From NCBI RefSeq assembly GCF_001423615.1, contig NZ_LMOU01000002.1, positions 253,573 to 317,572 on the forward strand: a stretch of DNA of 64,000 nucleotides, written 5' to 3'. A model generated the notes under the pieces. It had not been told where the DNA came from, searched no databases, and saw nothing but the letters and a program-made list of their open reading frames with translations. The stretch comes from Microbacterium sp. Leaf159. Its GTDB lineage: Bacteria; Actinomycetota; Actinomycetes; Actinomycetales; Microbacteriaceae. Each line of letters starts with the position of its first letter. Position 1 is the stretch's first letter. This document shows positions 28,371 through 39,076 of this stretch, one piece after another. The translations under genes were made by a program, and so were the position numbers.

Positions 28371-28376
28371 ACCCCC

Positions 28377-28382
28377 ACATTA
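28377..28382 (-). promoter_or_regulatory. Leaderless-type -10 box for the microprotein-nitrobindin-ygfZ operon
   Basis: TAATGT on the minus strand, 6 nt before the ATG at 28370. Confidence 0.55.
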
Positions 28383-28414
28383 CCCTCCCTGCACGCGGGT
28401 GTCGCGTCGTGAGA

Positions 28415-28702
28415 TCAGGTGACGAGGGCCGCCAGGCCGAATCCGACCGAGATCACGCCCATCAGCAGCAGTGCGCCGATCGTGCTTCCGCTCACCCGGA
28501 AGATGAATCCCTGGGTTCGTCCGTACCAGAGCTGCACGGCGAAGGAGAGCAGCACGATCCCCCCGAAGGCCACGAGCAGCCAGGGCACGCGCCATTCCTC
28601 CGGCACGAAGATCCCCACCGCGATGGAGGCGACGAAGGCGACCGCCCAGACGACGAGCACACCGACGAAAGCGTTACGCGGTGCGAGGGCAGGTTCCGAC
28701 AT
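28415..28702 (-). CDS. Small integral membrane protein
   Basis: A 95-residue protein with three predicted membrane helices (AFVGVLVVWAVAFVASIAVG, VPWLLVAFGGIVLLSFAVQ, and GALLLMGVISVGFGLAALV). The loop WYGRTQGFIFRVSGS links helices 2 and 3. The function is unknown. MSEPALAP at 28702 is the likely start; a CACAAT sequence 6 nt upstream resembles the leaderless boxes. It diverges from glnR. Confidence 0.7.
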   Translation of the reverse strand: MSEPALAPRNAFVGVLVVWAVAFVASIAVGIFVPEEWRVPWLLVAFGGIVLLSFAVQLWYGRTQGFIFRVSGSTIGALLLMGVISVGFGLAALVT

Positions 28703-28750
28703 GACTCCATTGTGACCCACCGACGACGATTGTCACCCATCAGCGCCCGG

Positions 28751-28756
28751 TATCAT
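28751..28756 (+). promoter_or_regulatory. Possible -10 box for glnR
   Basis: TATCAT lies 38 nt before the glnR start codon, with TTGTCA 15 bp upstream of it. The spacing is short, so this is tentative. Confidence 0.4.
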
Positions 28757-28794
28757 TGCGGCACGGCGTACCCCGCCGTCCGGAAGGAGTGCGT

Positions 28795-29478
28795 GTGGCC
28801 CAGGTCCTGGTGTTGACCAATGCTCCGGTCTCGGAGCAGGTCCTGCCCGCGCTCGAGCTTCTCAGCCATCGTGTGCGTCAGATACCGGCCGAGCCCGCCC
28901 AACTCGTGAGCGCCCCCGACTACGACATCGTGATCGTCGACGGTCGTCTCGACCTCGTCGGAGCGAAGTCGCTGTGCCGCCTGCTGCGCGCCACAGGACA
29001 GGATGCTCCGCTCCTCCTCGTCGTCACGGAGGGCGGCATGAGCGCGCTCTCCGGCGAGTGGGGGATCGACGACGTTCTTCTCTCCACCGCGGGTCCGGCC
29101 GAGACCGACGCCCGTGTGCGCCTCGCGCTCGCCCGCCGTGACGAGGTCGCGGAGCCCTCGCGCGTGCAGGCATCCGGCGTCACGATCGACGAGCAGTCAT
29201 ACTCGGCGAAGCTGCGCGGTCGTCCGCTGGATCTCACGTACAAGGAGTTCCAGCTGCTGCACTTCCTCGCCACCCATCCCTCCCGGGTGTTCACCCGTGA
29301 GCAGCTGCTCAGCGAGGTGTGGGGCTACGACTACTTCGGCGGCACCCGCACGGTCGACGTGCACGTCAGGCGCCTGCGCGCGAAGCTCGGCGACCAGGAG
29401 CAGATCATCGGCACGGTGCGCAACGTCGGCTACCGATTCAACGTGTACGACGACGAGACGGTCCCGGCGACGCGGTGA
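28795..29478 (+). CDS. glnR: GlnR-like orphan response regulator (nitrogen control)
   Basis: The 227-residue protein matches actinobacterial GlnR along its length. The atypical receiver ([55 protein letters not shown]) lacks the usual N-terminal acidic pair, having T-N there. The winged helix ([40 protein letters not shown]) is strongly conserved. GlnR proteins dimerise without phosphorylation and control nitrogen genes. No kinase gene is nearby. GTG at 28795 follows an AAGGAG site by 5 nt. Confidence 0.85.
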   Translation: MAQVLVLTNAPVSEQVLPALELLSHRVRQIPAEPAQLVSAPDYDIVIVDGRLDLVGAKSLCRLLRATGQDAPLLLVVTEGGMSALSGEWGIDDVLLSTAGPAETDARVRLALARRDEVAEPSRVQASGVTIDEQSYSAKLRGRPLDLTYKEFQLLHFLATHPSRVFTREQLLSEVWGYDYFGGTRTVDVHVRRLRAKLGDQEQIIGTVRNVGYRFNVYDDETVPATR

Positions 29479-29492
29479 CGGATGCGACGCCC

Positions 29493-29514
29493 GTTCACGC
29501 GCGCGTCACCTCAC
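29493..29514 (+). promoter_or_regulatory. Putative PHO box upstream of ppk
   Basis: Two 11-bp units, GTTCACGCGCG and CGTCACCTCAC, match the GTTCACC-N4 repeat with one and two changes. They lie 20-40 bp upstream of the ppk start. The first unit begins 15 nt after the glnR stop. Confidence 0.5.
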
Positions 29515-29532
29515 GGTGCTTAGATGTACCCC

Positions 29533-31694
<2,162 letters not shown>

Positions 31695-31698
<4 letters not shown>

Positions 31699-32672
31699 GC
31701 TCGCAGTCGAGCGCCCAGGCGACGCGTTCGAAGTGGACGGACAAGGCCGTGTACGCGGCCGGTGCGGTCGTCTGGCGACTCATCGACGGCAAGCTGCGGA
31801 TCCTGCTGATCCACCGCACGAAGTACAAGGACATCACCCTTCCCAAGGGCAAGGTGGACCCCGGCGAGATGCTCGCCGAGACCGCCGTGCGCGAGGTGCA
31901 CGAGGAGACCGGCATCCGCGTCTCGCTCGGTGTGCCGGTCGGCGTGAGCCGCTACCACCTGCCCTCGAGCAAGCAGAAGGTCGTGCACTACTGGGCGGCC
32001 GAGGCCACCGCCGACGCGATCCGCGCCTCGACCTTCGTGCCGAACCGCGAGATCGCCGCACTCGAATGGGTGAGCGTGAAGAAGGCGCGCGCCCGTCTGA
32101 GCTACCCCGTCGACCTCGAGATCCTCGACTTCTTCGCGAAGCTCGTCGATGACGGCGTACTGCGCACGTTCCCGATCATCGCGCTGCGTCACGCCAAGGC
32201 GCTCTCACGGTCGGACTGGGACGGTGCGGATGCCGCGCGTCCGCTGACCGACCGCGGGCGGCAGCAGGCCGCGTCGATCGTCGCCCCGCTGCAGGCCTTC
32301 GGTGTGCGCAGGATCATCACGAGCGACGCCGTGCGCTGCGTGCAGACGGTCAGGCCGCTCGCGAAGGCGCTCGATCGAAAGACCGTCAAGACGGCGAAGA
32401 TCAGCCAGGATGCGTGGGAGGACGGCGAGGACGACCTGCGCTCGGTGATCGGCCGCCGCGTGCGCGCGGGCAAGCCCGCCGTGCTGTGCAGTCACGGTCC
32501 GGTGCTTCCCGGCATCCTCTCCGAGATCGCGCTCGCGACGGGCACCATCCGTGGCTCGTACGTGAGCAGCGCGGCAGACCTCGAGCCCGCCGCCTTCTCG
32601 GTCGTGCACCTGTCGGCATCCAACCCGGGTTCCGGGATCATCGCGATCGAGACGCACATCCCCAAGATCTGA
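31695..32672 (+). CDS. NUDIX hydrolase / histidine phosphatase fusion, MutT1-like
   Basis: The 325-residue protein has two domains. Residues 15-150 form a NUDIX hydrolase with the box [23 protein letters not shown] (positions 52-74). Residues 170-325 form a histidine phosphatase with [13 protein letters not shown] and SHGPVLPG. This is the architecture of mycobacterial MutT1, which removes 8-oxo-guanine nucleotides and can act on dinucleoside polyphosphates. The gene is coupled to ppk through an ATGA overlap, as in mycobacteria. Confidence 0.92.
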
Positions 32673-32737
32673 CCGCTCGTCGAGCGGCCTCGGGACACGA
32701 GTGCGCGCCTGGGGTGCACCCCAGAGAGACGCGCGCC

Positions 32738-32759
32738 GTTCACCTTCCGTTCACCTGCG
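32738..32759 (+). promoter_or_regulatory. PHO box upstream of pstS
   Basis: Two tandem 11-bp units, GTTCACCTTCC and GTTCACCTGCG, both with perfect GTTCACC cores. A further GTTAACC lies at 32772-32778. The pair sits 28 bp upstream of a TAGCGT -10 box. This is the classic arrangement for activation by PhoP/RegX3 under phosphate starvation. Confidence 0.85.
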
Positions 32760-32786
32760 CGGGAGAGTCTCGTTAACCGCCGCACA

Positions 32787-32792
32787 TAGCGT
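32787..32792 (+). promoter_or_regulatory. -10 box of the pst operon
   Basis: TAGCGT, with the PHO repeats just upstream. It also lies 6 nt before an in-frame GTG at 32799, so a leaderless, 15-codon longer PstS is conceivable. Confidence 0.6.
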
Positions 32793-32843
32793 CACTGTGT
32801 GCCCTGCACCGGGCCCCACCCATCCAAGATCGAAGGATCCACA

Positions 32844-33944
32844 GTGAAGATCTCCCGAATCGCACGAATCGGCGCCATCGGCGCCGTCGCCGCTCTCGCA
32901 CTCGCCGGCTGTGCCGCGAACGAAGGCGGCACGGGCTCCACCGACGCGCCGAGCGAGTCCACCCTCTCCGGCACCATCGAGGCCACCGGAGCCTCCTCGC
33001 AGGAGGCCGCGCAGCAGTCCTGGGTCGCCGCGTTCCAGACCGCCAACCCCGACACCACGGTGAACTACACCGCGACGGGTTCGGGCACCGGCCGCGAGAA
33101 CTTCATCGCCGGCTCCTCCAACTTCATCGGATCCGACCGTGCGTTCAACGCCGACGAGATCGCGGCGGGCGGCTTCGGCTCCTGCACCTCCGACGAGATC
33201 GTCGAGATCCCTGTCTACATCTCGCCCGTCGCCGTCGCGTTCAACCTCGAGGGCATCGACACGCTGAACCTCGACGGCGAGACCATCGCCAAGATCTTCT
33301 CCGGCGCCATCACCAACTGGAACGACGCCGCCATCGCGTCGCAGAACGAGGGCGTCGAGCTCCCGGACCAGGCGATCGTCCCCGTGCACCGCGCAGACGC
33401 CTCCGGCACGCAGGAGACCTTCACCAAGTACCTCAGCGCCGTCGCCCCCGACGTCTGGACCTACGAGGCCAGCGACGAGTGGCCGCTGTCGACCGGTGAG
33501 GCCGGAGACGGCACCTCGGGCGTCGTCGACGCGATCACCAACGGTGTCGGCTACATCGGCTTCGCCGACGCGTCGCGCACAGCGGACCTCGGTCAGGTCG
33601 CCGTCGAGGTCGAGGGCGAGTACGTCGCGTACTCCGCCGAGGCCGCCGCGGCGCTCGTCGAGGCCTCGCCGCTCGAGGAGGGTCGCCCCGACCACGACCT
33701 CGCGTTCGCCGTCGACCCGGCCGCAGCACCCGCCGGCTCGTACCCGATCGCGCTCGTCTCATACCTCATCGGCTGCGTCGACTACGACGACGCCGAGACC
33801 GCAGGCCTCGTGAAGGCGTACTTCGAGTACGTCGCATCGGCCGAGGGCCAGGATGCCGCCGCCGAGGCCGCGGGCAGCGCGCCGATCTCGGACAGCCTGC
33901 GCGACCAGATCAACACGGCGATCGACGCGATCGTCACGGAGTGA
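32844..33944 (+). CDS. pstS: Phosphate ABC transporter substrate-binding lipoprotein PstS
   Basis: The 366-residue protein has a lipoprotein signal (GAVAALALAGC, cysteine near residue 22) and the periplasmic-binding fold with phosphate ligands in TGASSQEAAQQSW, GSGTGRENFIAGSSNFIGSD and HRADASGTQETF. It captures phosphate outside the cell. The GTG at 32844 has a GAAGGA site upstream. An in-frame GTG 15 codons earlier fits the leaderless spacing and cannot be excluded. It is the first gene of pstSCAB. Confidence 0.95.
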   Translation: MKISRIARIGAIGAVAALALAGCAANEGGTGSTDAPSESTLSGTIEATGASSQEAAQQSWVAAFQTANPDTTVNYTATGSGTGRENFIAGSSNFIGSDRAFNADEIAAGGFGSCTSDEIVEIPVYISPVAVAFNLEGIDTLNLDGETIAKIFSGAITNWNDAAIASQNEGVELPDQAIVPVHRADASGTQETFTKYLSAVAPDVWTYEASDEWPLSTGEAGDGTSGVVDAITNGVGYIGFADASRTADLGQVAVEVEGEYVAYSAEAAAALVEASPLEEGRPDHDLAFAVDPAAAPAGSYPIALVSYLIGCVDYDDAETAGLVKAYFEYVASAEGQDAAAEAAGSAPISDSLRDQINTAIDAIVTE

Positions 33945-33980
33945 CCGACGGCTCAGCCCACAGCTGAGCCCCGGTCCGAC

Positions 33981-34023
33981 GCCCCCGGGTGTCGGTCGTA
34001 GGACAAGACCGACACCCGGGGGC
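33981..34023 (+). terminator. Stem-loop between pstS and pstC
   Basis: A perfect 17-bp GC-rich stem (33981-33997 with 34007-34023) with a 9-nt loop and no T run after it. It is more likely a partial terminator or 3'-end protector that keeps pstS mRNA above pstCAB than a full stop, since pstC starts 48 nt later with no clear promoter. Confidence 0.7.
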
Positions 34024-34070
34024 ACCCGCATGAAAACCCCGAAAGTCCCTCAGAGCCTGGAGTCGCTCCG

Positions 34071-35039
34071 ATGACCACAACCTCAACGGGTCCCGATACC
34101 ACCCGTTCCACCGGGACGCGCCCGCAGCTGCGCCGACGGGGTGACCTCGTCTTCTCGGGCACCGCGCTGGCAGCGGGAATCATCATCCTCGTCACGCTCG
34201 CAGCGGTCGCCGTCTTCCTCATCGTGCAGGCGATCCCGGCTCTGTCGGCAGACACCTCGAACAACCACATCCTCGAAGGACAATCGTTCCTCTCGTGGGT
34301 CTGGCCCTTCGTCTTCGGAACACTGTGGTCGAGCCTCATCGCTCTCGTCATCGCCGCACCGGTCGCGATCGGGATCGCGCTCTTCATCTCGCACTACGCC
34401 CCGCGCCGCCTCGCCGGATTCCTCGGTTACATCATCGACCTGTTGGCCGCCGTGCCGTCGGTCGTCTTCGGCCTCTGGGGCGCCCTCACCTTCGCGCCGA
34501 TGCTCGTGCCCTTCTACAAGTGGCTCAACACGAACCTCGGCTGGATCCCGATCTTCAGCGGAACGCCCTCGGGCACCGGAAAGACGATCCTCACGGCATC
34601 CCTCGTCCTCGCGGTGATGATCCTCCCGATCATGACCGCGATCTGCCGCGAGGTGTTCCTGCAGACCCCGAAGCTGCACGAGGAGGCCGCGCTCGCGCTC
34701 GGCGCCACGCGCTGGGAGATGGTGCGGATGGCCGTGCTCCCCTTCGCACGCAGCGGAATGGTCTCGGGCGCCATGCTCGGCCTCGGCCGCGCGCTCGGCG
34801 AGACCATGGCCGTGACACTCGTGCTCTCGCCTCTCGGCATCATCACGTTCAACCTGATCAACCCGGAGAACCCCACGACGATCCCCGCGATCATCGCGCT
34901 GCGGTTCCCCGAGGCCCACGACGAGGGCGTCAACACGCTCATCGCGGCGGGTCTGATCCTCTTCATCGTCACCTTCGCGGTCAACTTCGTGGCCCGCTGG
35001 ATCGTCTCGCGCCGCGCCGAGTTCTCGGGAGCCAACTGA
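34071..35039 (+). CDS. pstC: Phosphate ABC transporter permease PstC
   Basis: The 322-residue permease has about six membrane helices and the ABC-importer coupling loop (TPKLHEEAALALGATRWEMV). Family marks are the SALSAD region, FLSWVWPFVFGTLWSS and GLGRALGETMAVTLVLSP. It pairs with PstA in the membrane. The pstA gene begins 1 nt after its stop. Confidence 0.95.
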   Translation: MTTTSTGPDTTRSTGTRPQLRRRGDLVFSGTALAAGIIILVTLAAVAVFLIVQAIPALSADTSNNHILEGQSFLSWVWPFVFGTLWSSLIALVIAAPVAIGIALFISHYAPRRLAGFLGYIIDLLAAVPSVVFGLWGALTFAPMLVPFYKWLNTNLGWIPIFSGTPSGTGKTILTASLVLAVMILPIMTAICREVFLQTPKLHEEAALALGATRWEMVRMAVLPFARSGMVSGAMLGLGRALGETMAVTLVLSPLGIITFNLINPENPTTIPAIIALRFPEAHDEGVNTLIAAGLILFIVTFAVNFVARWIVSRRAEFSGAN

Positions 35040-35040
35040 C

Positions 35041-36150
35041 ATGACCGCCACACTCACGCCCTCCCCCTCACCTTCGTCCGTCGTCGCCCCCGTGCACACC
35101 ACCTCGGCGGGCCACCTGCCCAAGTGGGCACCGTGGGCGCTGCTGCTGGTCGCATTCGTCATCTCTGCGACGATCTTCGCGTTCATGAACGCCGGCGGCG
35201 ACCCGGCCGACTTCAACATCGCGCTCACGCTCGTGGTCGGCCTCGTGTTCTACATGGTGCTCATCTTCGTGATCTCCACCGTGGTCGAGAGCCGCCGCCA
35301 CGCGATCGACCGGCTCATGACCGCGCTCGTGTCCGGCGCCTTCGTGGTCGCGCTCCTCCCCCTCATCTCGCTGCTCTACACCGTGGTCGTCAACGGCCTC
35401 ATGCGGTTCGACGGCGAGTTCTTCAGCTTCTCGATGCGCAACATCGTGGGCGAGGGCGGCGGCGCCGTCCATGCGATCTGGGGCACGCTCCTGATCACCC
35501 TCGGCGCGACGATCATCTCGGTGCCGATCGGCCTGATGACCTCGATCTACCTGGTCGAGTACGGCGAGGGTCGCAGGCTCGCCCGCGGCATCACGTTCCT
35601 CGTCGACGTCATGACCGGCATCCCGTCGATCGTCGCCGGTCTGTTCATCTACTCGGTGTTCGCGCTGATCGTCGGTCCCGGAACCCGGATGGGCATCATG
35701 GGCTCCCTGGCGCTCTCGGTGCTGATGATCCCGGTCGTCGTGCGCGGATCCGAGGAGCTGCTGCGCATCGTCCCGAATGAGCTCCGGGAGGCGGCCTACG
35801 CACTCGGCGTGCCGAAGTGGCTGACGATCATCAAGGTCGTGCTCCCGACCGCCATCGCCGGCATCCTGACCAGCATCATGCTCGCCATCTCCCGCGTGAT
35901 CGGCGAGACCGCGCCGCTGCTGCTCACCGTCGGAGTCGTTCAGGGCATGAACCTGAACATGTTCGGCGGGCAGATGGCGACGCTACCCGTGTTCTCGTAC
36001 ATGCAGGCGAAATACCCCGGCATCCCCGTCGATGCCTACCTCGATCGGGCATGGGCCGCCGCCCTCACCCTGATCGTGATCGTGATGGTGCTGAACCTGG
36101 TGGCACGCATCATCGCCAAGGTGTTCGCCCCCAAGATCAACGGCCGCTGA
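35041..36150 (+). CDS. pstA: Phosphate ABC transporter permease PstA
   Basis: The 369-residue permease is a PstA with an extended N-terminus of about 100 residues containing extra membrane helices. The core has [20 protein letters not shown], the coupling loop [20 protein letters not shown] and [17 protein letters not shown]. It forms the channel with PstC. Confidence 0.95.
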   Translation: MTATLTPSPSPSSVVAPVHTTSAGHLPKWAPWALLLVAFVISATIFAFMNAGGDPADFNIALTLVVGLVFYMVLIFVISTVVESRRHAIDRLMTALVSGAFVVALLPLISLLYTVVVNGLMRFDGEFFSFSMRNIVGEGGGAVHAIWGTLLITLGATIISVPIGLMTSIYLVEYGEGRRLARGITFLVDVMTGIPSIVAGLFIYSVFALIVGPGTRMGIMGSLALSVLMIPVVVRGSEELLRIVPNELREAAYALGVPKWLTIIKVVLPTAIAGILTSIMLAISRVIGETAPLLLTVGVVQGMNLNMFGGQMATLPVFSYMQAKYPGIPVDAYLDRAWAAALTLIVIVMVLNLVARIIAKVFAPKINGR

Positions 36151-36185
36151 GCCGTCATACCCGACTGAACCAAAGGATCCCTCTC

Positions 36186-36965
36186 GTGTCCAAGAGCATC
36201 GAAGTCAACGACCTCAACGTCTACTACAGCGACTTCCTCGCCGTCGAAGGCGTCAGCATCGACATCAAGCCCAACACCGTGACGGCGTTCATCGGCCCGT
36301 CCGGCTGCGGCAAGTCCACGTTCCTGCGCACCCTCAACCGCATGCACGAGGTCATCCCCGGCGCCCGCGTCGAGGGCGAGGTGCTGATCGACGGCAAGAA
36401 CCTCTACGGTGCAGGCGTCGACCCCGTGCTCGTGCGTCGCCAGGTCGGCATGGTGTTCCAGCGCCCGAACCCGTTCCCCACGATGTCGATCAAGGAGAAC
36501 GTGCTCGCGGGCGTCAAGCTGAACAACACGCGCATGGCGAAGAGCGACCAGGACGCCCTGGTCGAGAAGTCGCTGCGCGGCGCCAACCTCTGGAACGAGG
36601 TCAAGGACCGCCTCGACCGCCCCGGCTCCGGCCTCTCGGGCGGACAGCAGCAGCGTCTGTGCATCGCCCGCGCGATCGCCGTGTCACCCGACGTGATCCT
36701 GATGGACGAGCCCTGCTCGGCCCTCGACCCGATCTCGACCTTCGCGATCGAGGAGCTCATCGCCGAGATCAAGACCCAGTACACCGTCGTCATCGTGACG
36801 CACAACATGCAGCAGGCCAGCCGCGTCTCCGACAAGACGGCGTTCTTCAACATCGCCGGCACCGGCAAGCCCGGCAAGCTCATCGAGTACGACGACACCC
36901 GCACGATGTTCACCACCCCGTCGGTGCAGGCCACCGAGGACTACGTCTCGGGCCGCTTCGGATAA
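36186..36965 (+). CDS. pstB: Phosphate ABC transporter ATP-binding protein PstB
   Basis: The 259-residue ATPase has Walker [11 protein letters not shown]-loop VFQRPNPFP, signature [16 protein letters not shown], Walker [14 protein letters not shown] and the H-loop [10 protein letters not shown]. The ending YVSGRFG is the standard PstB C-terminus. GTG at 36186 is preceded by an AAAGGA site. It closes the pstSCAB operon. The phoU gene is not here but 12 kb away beside senX3. Confidence 0.96.
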   Translation: MSKSIEVNDLNVYYSDFLAVEGVSIDIKPNTVTAFIGPSGCGKSTFLRTLNRMHEVIPGARVEGEVLIDGKNLYGAGVDPVLVRRQVGMVFQRPNPFPTMSIKENVLAGVKLNNTRMAKSDQDALVEKSLRGANLWNEVKDRLDRPGSGLSGGQQQRLCIARAIAVSPDVILMDEPCSALDPISTFAIEELIAEIKTQYTVVIVTHNMQQASRVSDKTAFFNIAGTGKPGKLIEYDDTRTMFTTPSVQATEDYVSGRFG

Positions 36966-36999
36966 GCATCCGCTCATCGACTCCGCTCTGCCGCCGCTT

Positions 37000-37081
37000 G
37001 GAAAACCCAGACCATCGTGTCCCACAGCCGCGCGTCGACTCCTCGACGCGCGGCCGGGGATACCGACGGTCTGGGTTTTCC
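37000..37081. repeat. Large nested palindrome downstream of pstB
   Basis: The outer arms GGAAAACCCAGACC (37000-37013) and GGTCTGGGTTTTCC (37068-37081) are exact inverted repeats. Inside lies a second exact inverted repeat, GCCGCGCGTCGA (37027-37038) with TCGACGCGCGGC (37043-37054) and loop CTCC. The spacer between the two stems is partly paired as well. The outer arm ends in TTTTCC, so it could end pstB transcription, but an 82-nt cruciform-like element is far larger than the other terminators here. Confidence 0.75.
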
Positions 37082-37192
37082 CGTCGATGACTGGGCCTGC
37101 ACTTCTGGGTGACAGGATGCGCTACGCACAGAACTTGGGAGAACACAGGATTTCTCCGGTCGGTGACGACGGCGATCACCCATCGTCTTCGG

Positions 37193-37272
37193 ATGACGTT
37201 CACCCGAGCAGACGCCGCTCTCCGCACACTCGGCCGTATAGCGCGCACCTCTGAACTGAAACGTCTGGGGGG
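37193..37272 (+). other. Out-of-frame 5' part of the AbiEi/DUF559-type gene
   Basis: From the ATG at 37193 the frame encodes MTFTRADAALRTLGRIARTS followed by ELKRLG. This is the first helix pair of the winged helix that should precede the downstream protein. At the run of six G residues (37267-37272) the frame would have to shift to continue as VTESELTRAVRSGEV. With one G fewer the two parts read as one protein of about 279 residues. It is therefore either a real frameshift or a sequence error. Confidence 0.65.
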
Positions 37273-38033
37273 TGACAGAGTCCGAACTCACCAGGGCCGT
37301 GAGATCTGGGGAGGTCATCCGGGCCCGCCAGGGTGTGTACGCGCTCGCTGACGTTCAGGCCGTCATCGTCCACGCGGCCTCGCACGGCGGCACGGTGGGA
37401 TGCTGTGCCGCCGGGCTCCTGCACGGCCTCTGGATCCTCGAGGCACCGCCGGAATGTCATGTCTGGATGGGGACGGCCGGAACCCCTCGCTCCTCCTGCG
37501 AGGACTGCCACATCCATTGGGACGAGGGAAAAGTCGCCGTCGGCGCACCTCCGCCGGTCCGGAATGTACTTCTGCAGATCTCACGCTGCGCCACGGAAGA
37601 CACGTTCTTCGCGGCATTGGAATCGGCCCTGCGGCAGTCGTTGCTCCGAGCCAGGGATCTGACATGGCTCGTGGTGCATCTCCCCATCGCGATGAGGTGG
37701 CTCGTCGCCTTCGCGCGAGCGGATGCCGACAGCGGCCTGGAGTCGCTCCTCCGTCTCCGGCTGTACCGCCTCGGCATAGAAGCCCGGCCTCAGGTGTGGA
37801 TCGCCGGCGGGGGAGAGGTGGACTTCGTCGTCGGAGCGCGCCTGATCATCGAAGCCGATGGACGCGCGAACCACGACGGCGGGGGTCTGAGGGCGAAGGA
37901 TCTTCAGCGAGACGCAGCCGCCGCCGCACTGGGCTACCAGACCCTACGTTTCACGTACGCGATGATCGTGCACGATTGGCGGGCGGTTGTCGACGCGATC
38001 GACGGTGCGCTGCTCCGGGACGGGCATCGATGA
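37272..38033 (+). CDS. AbiEi-type winged-helix / DUF559-like nuclease-fold protein, probably frameshifted at its 5' end
   Basis: The 253 codons from GTG 37272 begin inside a winged helix (LTRAVRSGEVIRARQGVYAL). The C-terminal domain resembles Vsr/DUF559 nucleases: ESLLRLRLYRLGI, then VDFVVGARLIIEADGRANHD, with the acidic residues expected for metal binding. Such proteins are scattered in actinobacterial genomes as orphan antitoxin-like genes; no toxin gene is next to it. The start has no ribosome site, and the missing N-terminal helices are encoded just upstream in the other frame. Confidence 0.7.
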   Translation: MTESELTRAVRSGEVIRARQGVYALADVQAVIVHAASHGGTVGCCAAGLLHGLWILEAPPECHVWMGTAGTPRSSCEDCHIHWDEGKVAVGAPPPVRNVLLQISRCATEDTFFAALESALRQSLLRARDLTWLVVHLPIAMRWLVAFARADADSGLESLLRLRLYRLGIEARPQVWIAGGGEVDFVVGARLIIEADGRANHDGGGLRAKDLQRDAAAAALGYQTLRFTYAMIVHDWRAVVDAIDGALLRDGHR

Positions 38034-38136
38034 GAGGGGACTCCGAGAGCGATGGCCGACGCCCCGGCGCGTCGTCCGGCGCCACACCGCTGAGGCCGCG
38101 GATCATCTGCGTTTTCCGAGGCCGCCGAGGCGACGC

Positions 38137-39021
38137 TCAGTCTCGGGGCGAGAGCAGGTACCGGTTCAGCTCGGCGGTGAGGGCGTGGTCGACGGGCAGG
38201 TCGACCCCGTCGACGGCGGTGATCGGGGCGGCGAGCCGGACGCTCGAGACCAGCCAGGCGGCATCCGCGCGCGGAAGATCGGATGCCGGAACCTGACCGT
38301 ACTCGGCGTCGAGACCGCGGGTGGCGAGGTACTCGTAGACGCTGAGCTGGGTGGTGCCGTGCAGGATGCCGCCGTTGGGCGCCGGGGTGACGAATCGACC
38401 GCCGATGCGGAGGATCAGCGAGGCGGTGGGCGCCTCGAGCACGAAGCCGTCGCGGGAGAGGAAGATCGCGTCGTCGGCGCCCCGCCGGTGCGCTTCGCGC
38501 AGCGCCGCCATGTTCACCGCATACGAAAGGGTCTTGGCGCCGAGCAGCAGCCATGGCGCGTTCTCGGCGACATCGAGGTCGTAGCCTCGGTCGAGCGTGA
38601 CGACGCGGATCCCGCGCTCCCGCACCGCGGCGAAATCGGATGCCGGTGCCGCCGTGACCCACGCGGTCGGAGTGGGTCCGTGCTCGACGCCTCGGCTGAG
38701 GATGAGCTTGATGACGTACTCGCCCTGCTCGCAGTGGGCGGCGGCCTGCTCGATGGCTTGACGCCACTGCGTCTGGTTCGGCAGCGGCAGGTCGCAGAGC
38801 TGCGCGGAGTGGGCGAGCCGCTCGAGATGAGGGATGACCTCCTGCGCGTGCCCGTCGACGACGCCGATCGATTCGAAGACGCCGTCACCGCGCTGGGTGC
38901 TCAGCTCCCTCACGCTCAGTGCAGGCGCTGCCGCATCGACGAGCGTGAAGCTGTCGGCGAAGTCGGAGCGGTCCGCGTCCGCAGCAGCCGGATCGATCAT
39001 CAGAGCAAAGCGCCGGGTCAT
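38137..39021 (-). CDS. pabC: Aminodeoxychorismate lyase-like class IV aminotransferase
   Basis: A 294-residue PLP enzyme of fold type IV. K163 in WLLLGAKTLSYAVNM is the cofactor lysine. GDGVFESIGVVDG near 45-57 and the phosphate-binding GILHGTTQLSVYEYL near the C-terminus complete the site. The likely job is releasing pyruvate from aminodeoxychorismate to give p-aminobenzoate for folate; a branched-chain or D-amino acid transaminase is less likely. No pabA/B is adjacent. Confidence 0.85.
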   Translation of the reverse strand: MTRRFALMIDPAAADADRSDFADSFTLVDAAAPALSVRELSTQRGDGVFESIGVVDGHAQEVIPHLERLAHSAQLCDLPLPNQTQWRQAIEQAAAHCEQGEYVIKLILSRGVEHGPTPTAWVTAAPASDFAAVRERGIRVVTLDRGYDLDVAENAPWLLLGAKTLSYAVNMAALREAHRRGADDAIFLSRDGFVLEAPTASLILRIGGRFVTPAPNGGILHGTTQLSVYEYLATRGLDAEYGQVPASDLPRADAAWLVSSVRLAAPITAVDGVDLPVDHALTAELNRYLLSPRD

Positions 39022-39027
39022 GCTCCG

Positions 39028-39033
39028 AGCCTA
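39028..39033 (-). promoter_or_regulatory. Leaderless-type -10 box for pabC
   Basis: TAGGCT on the minus strand, 6 nt before the ATG at 39021. Confidence 0.55.
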
Positions 39034-39076
39034 GACTCCCGGGAATGGCCGCAGTGCGATCTTGTTACAATGGAAT

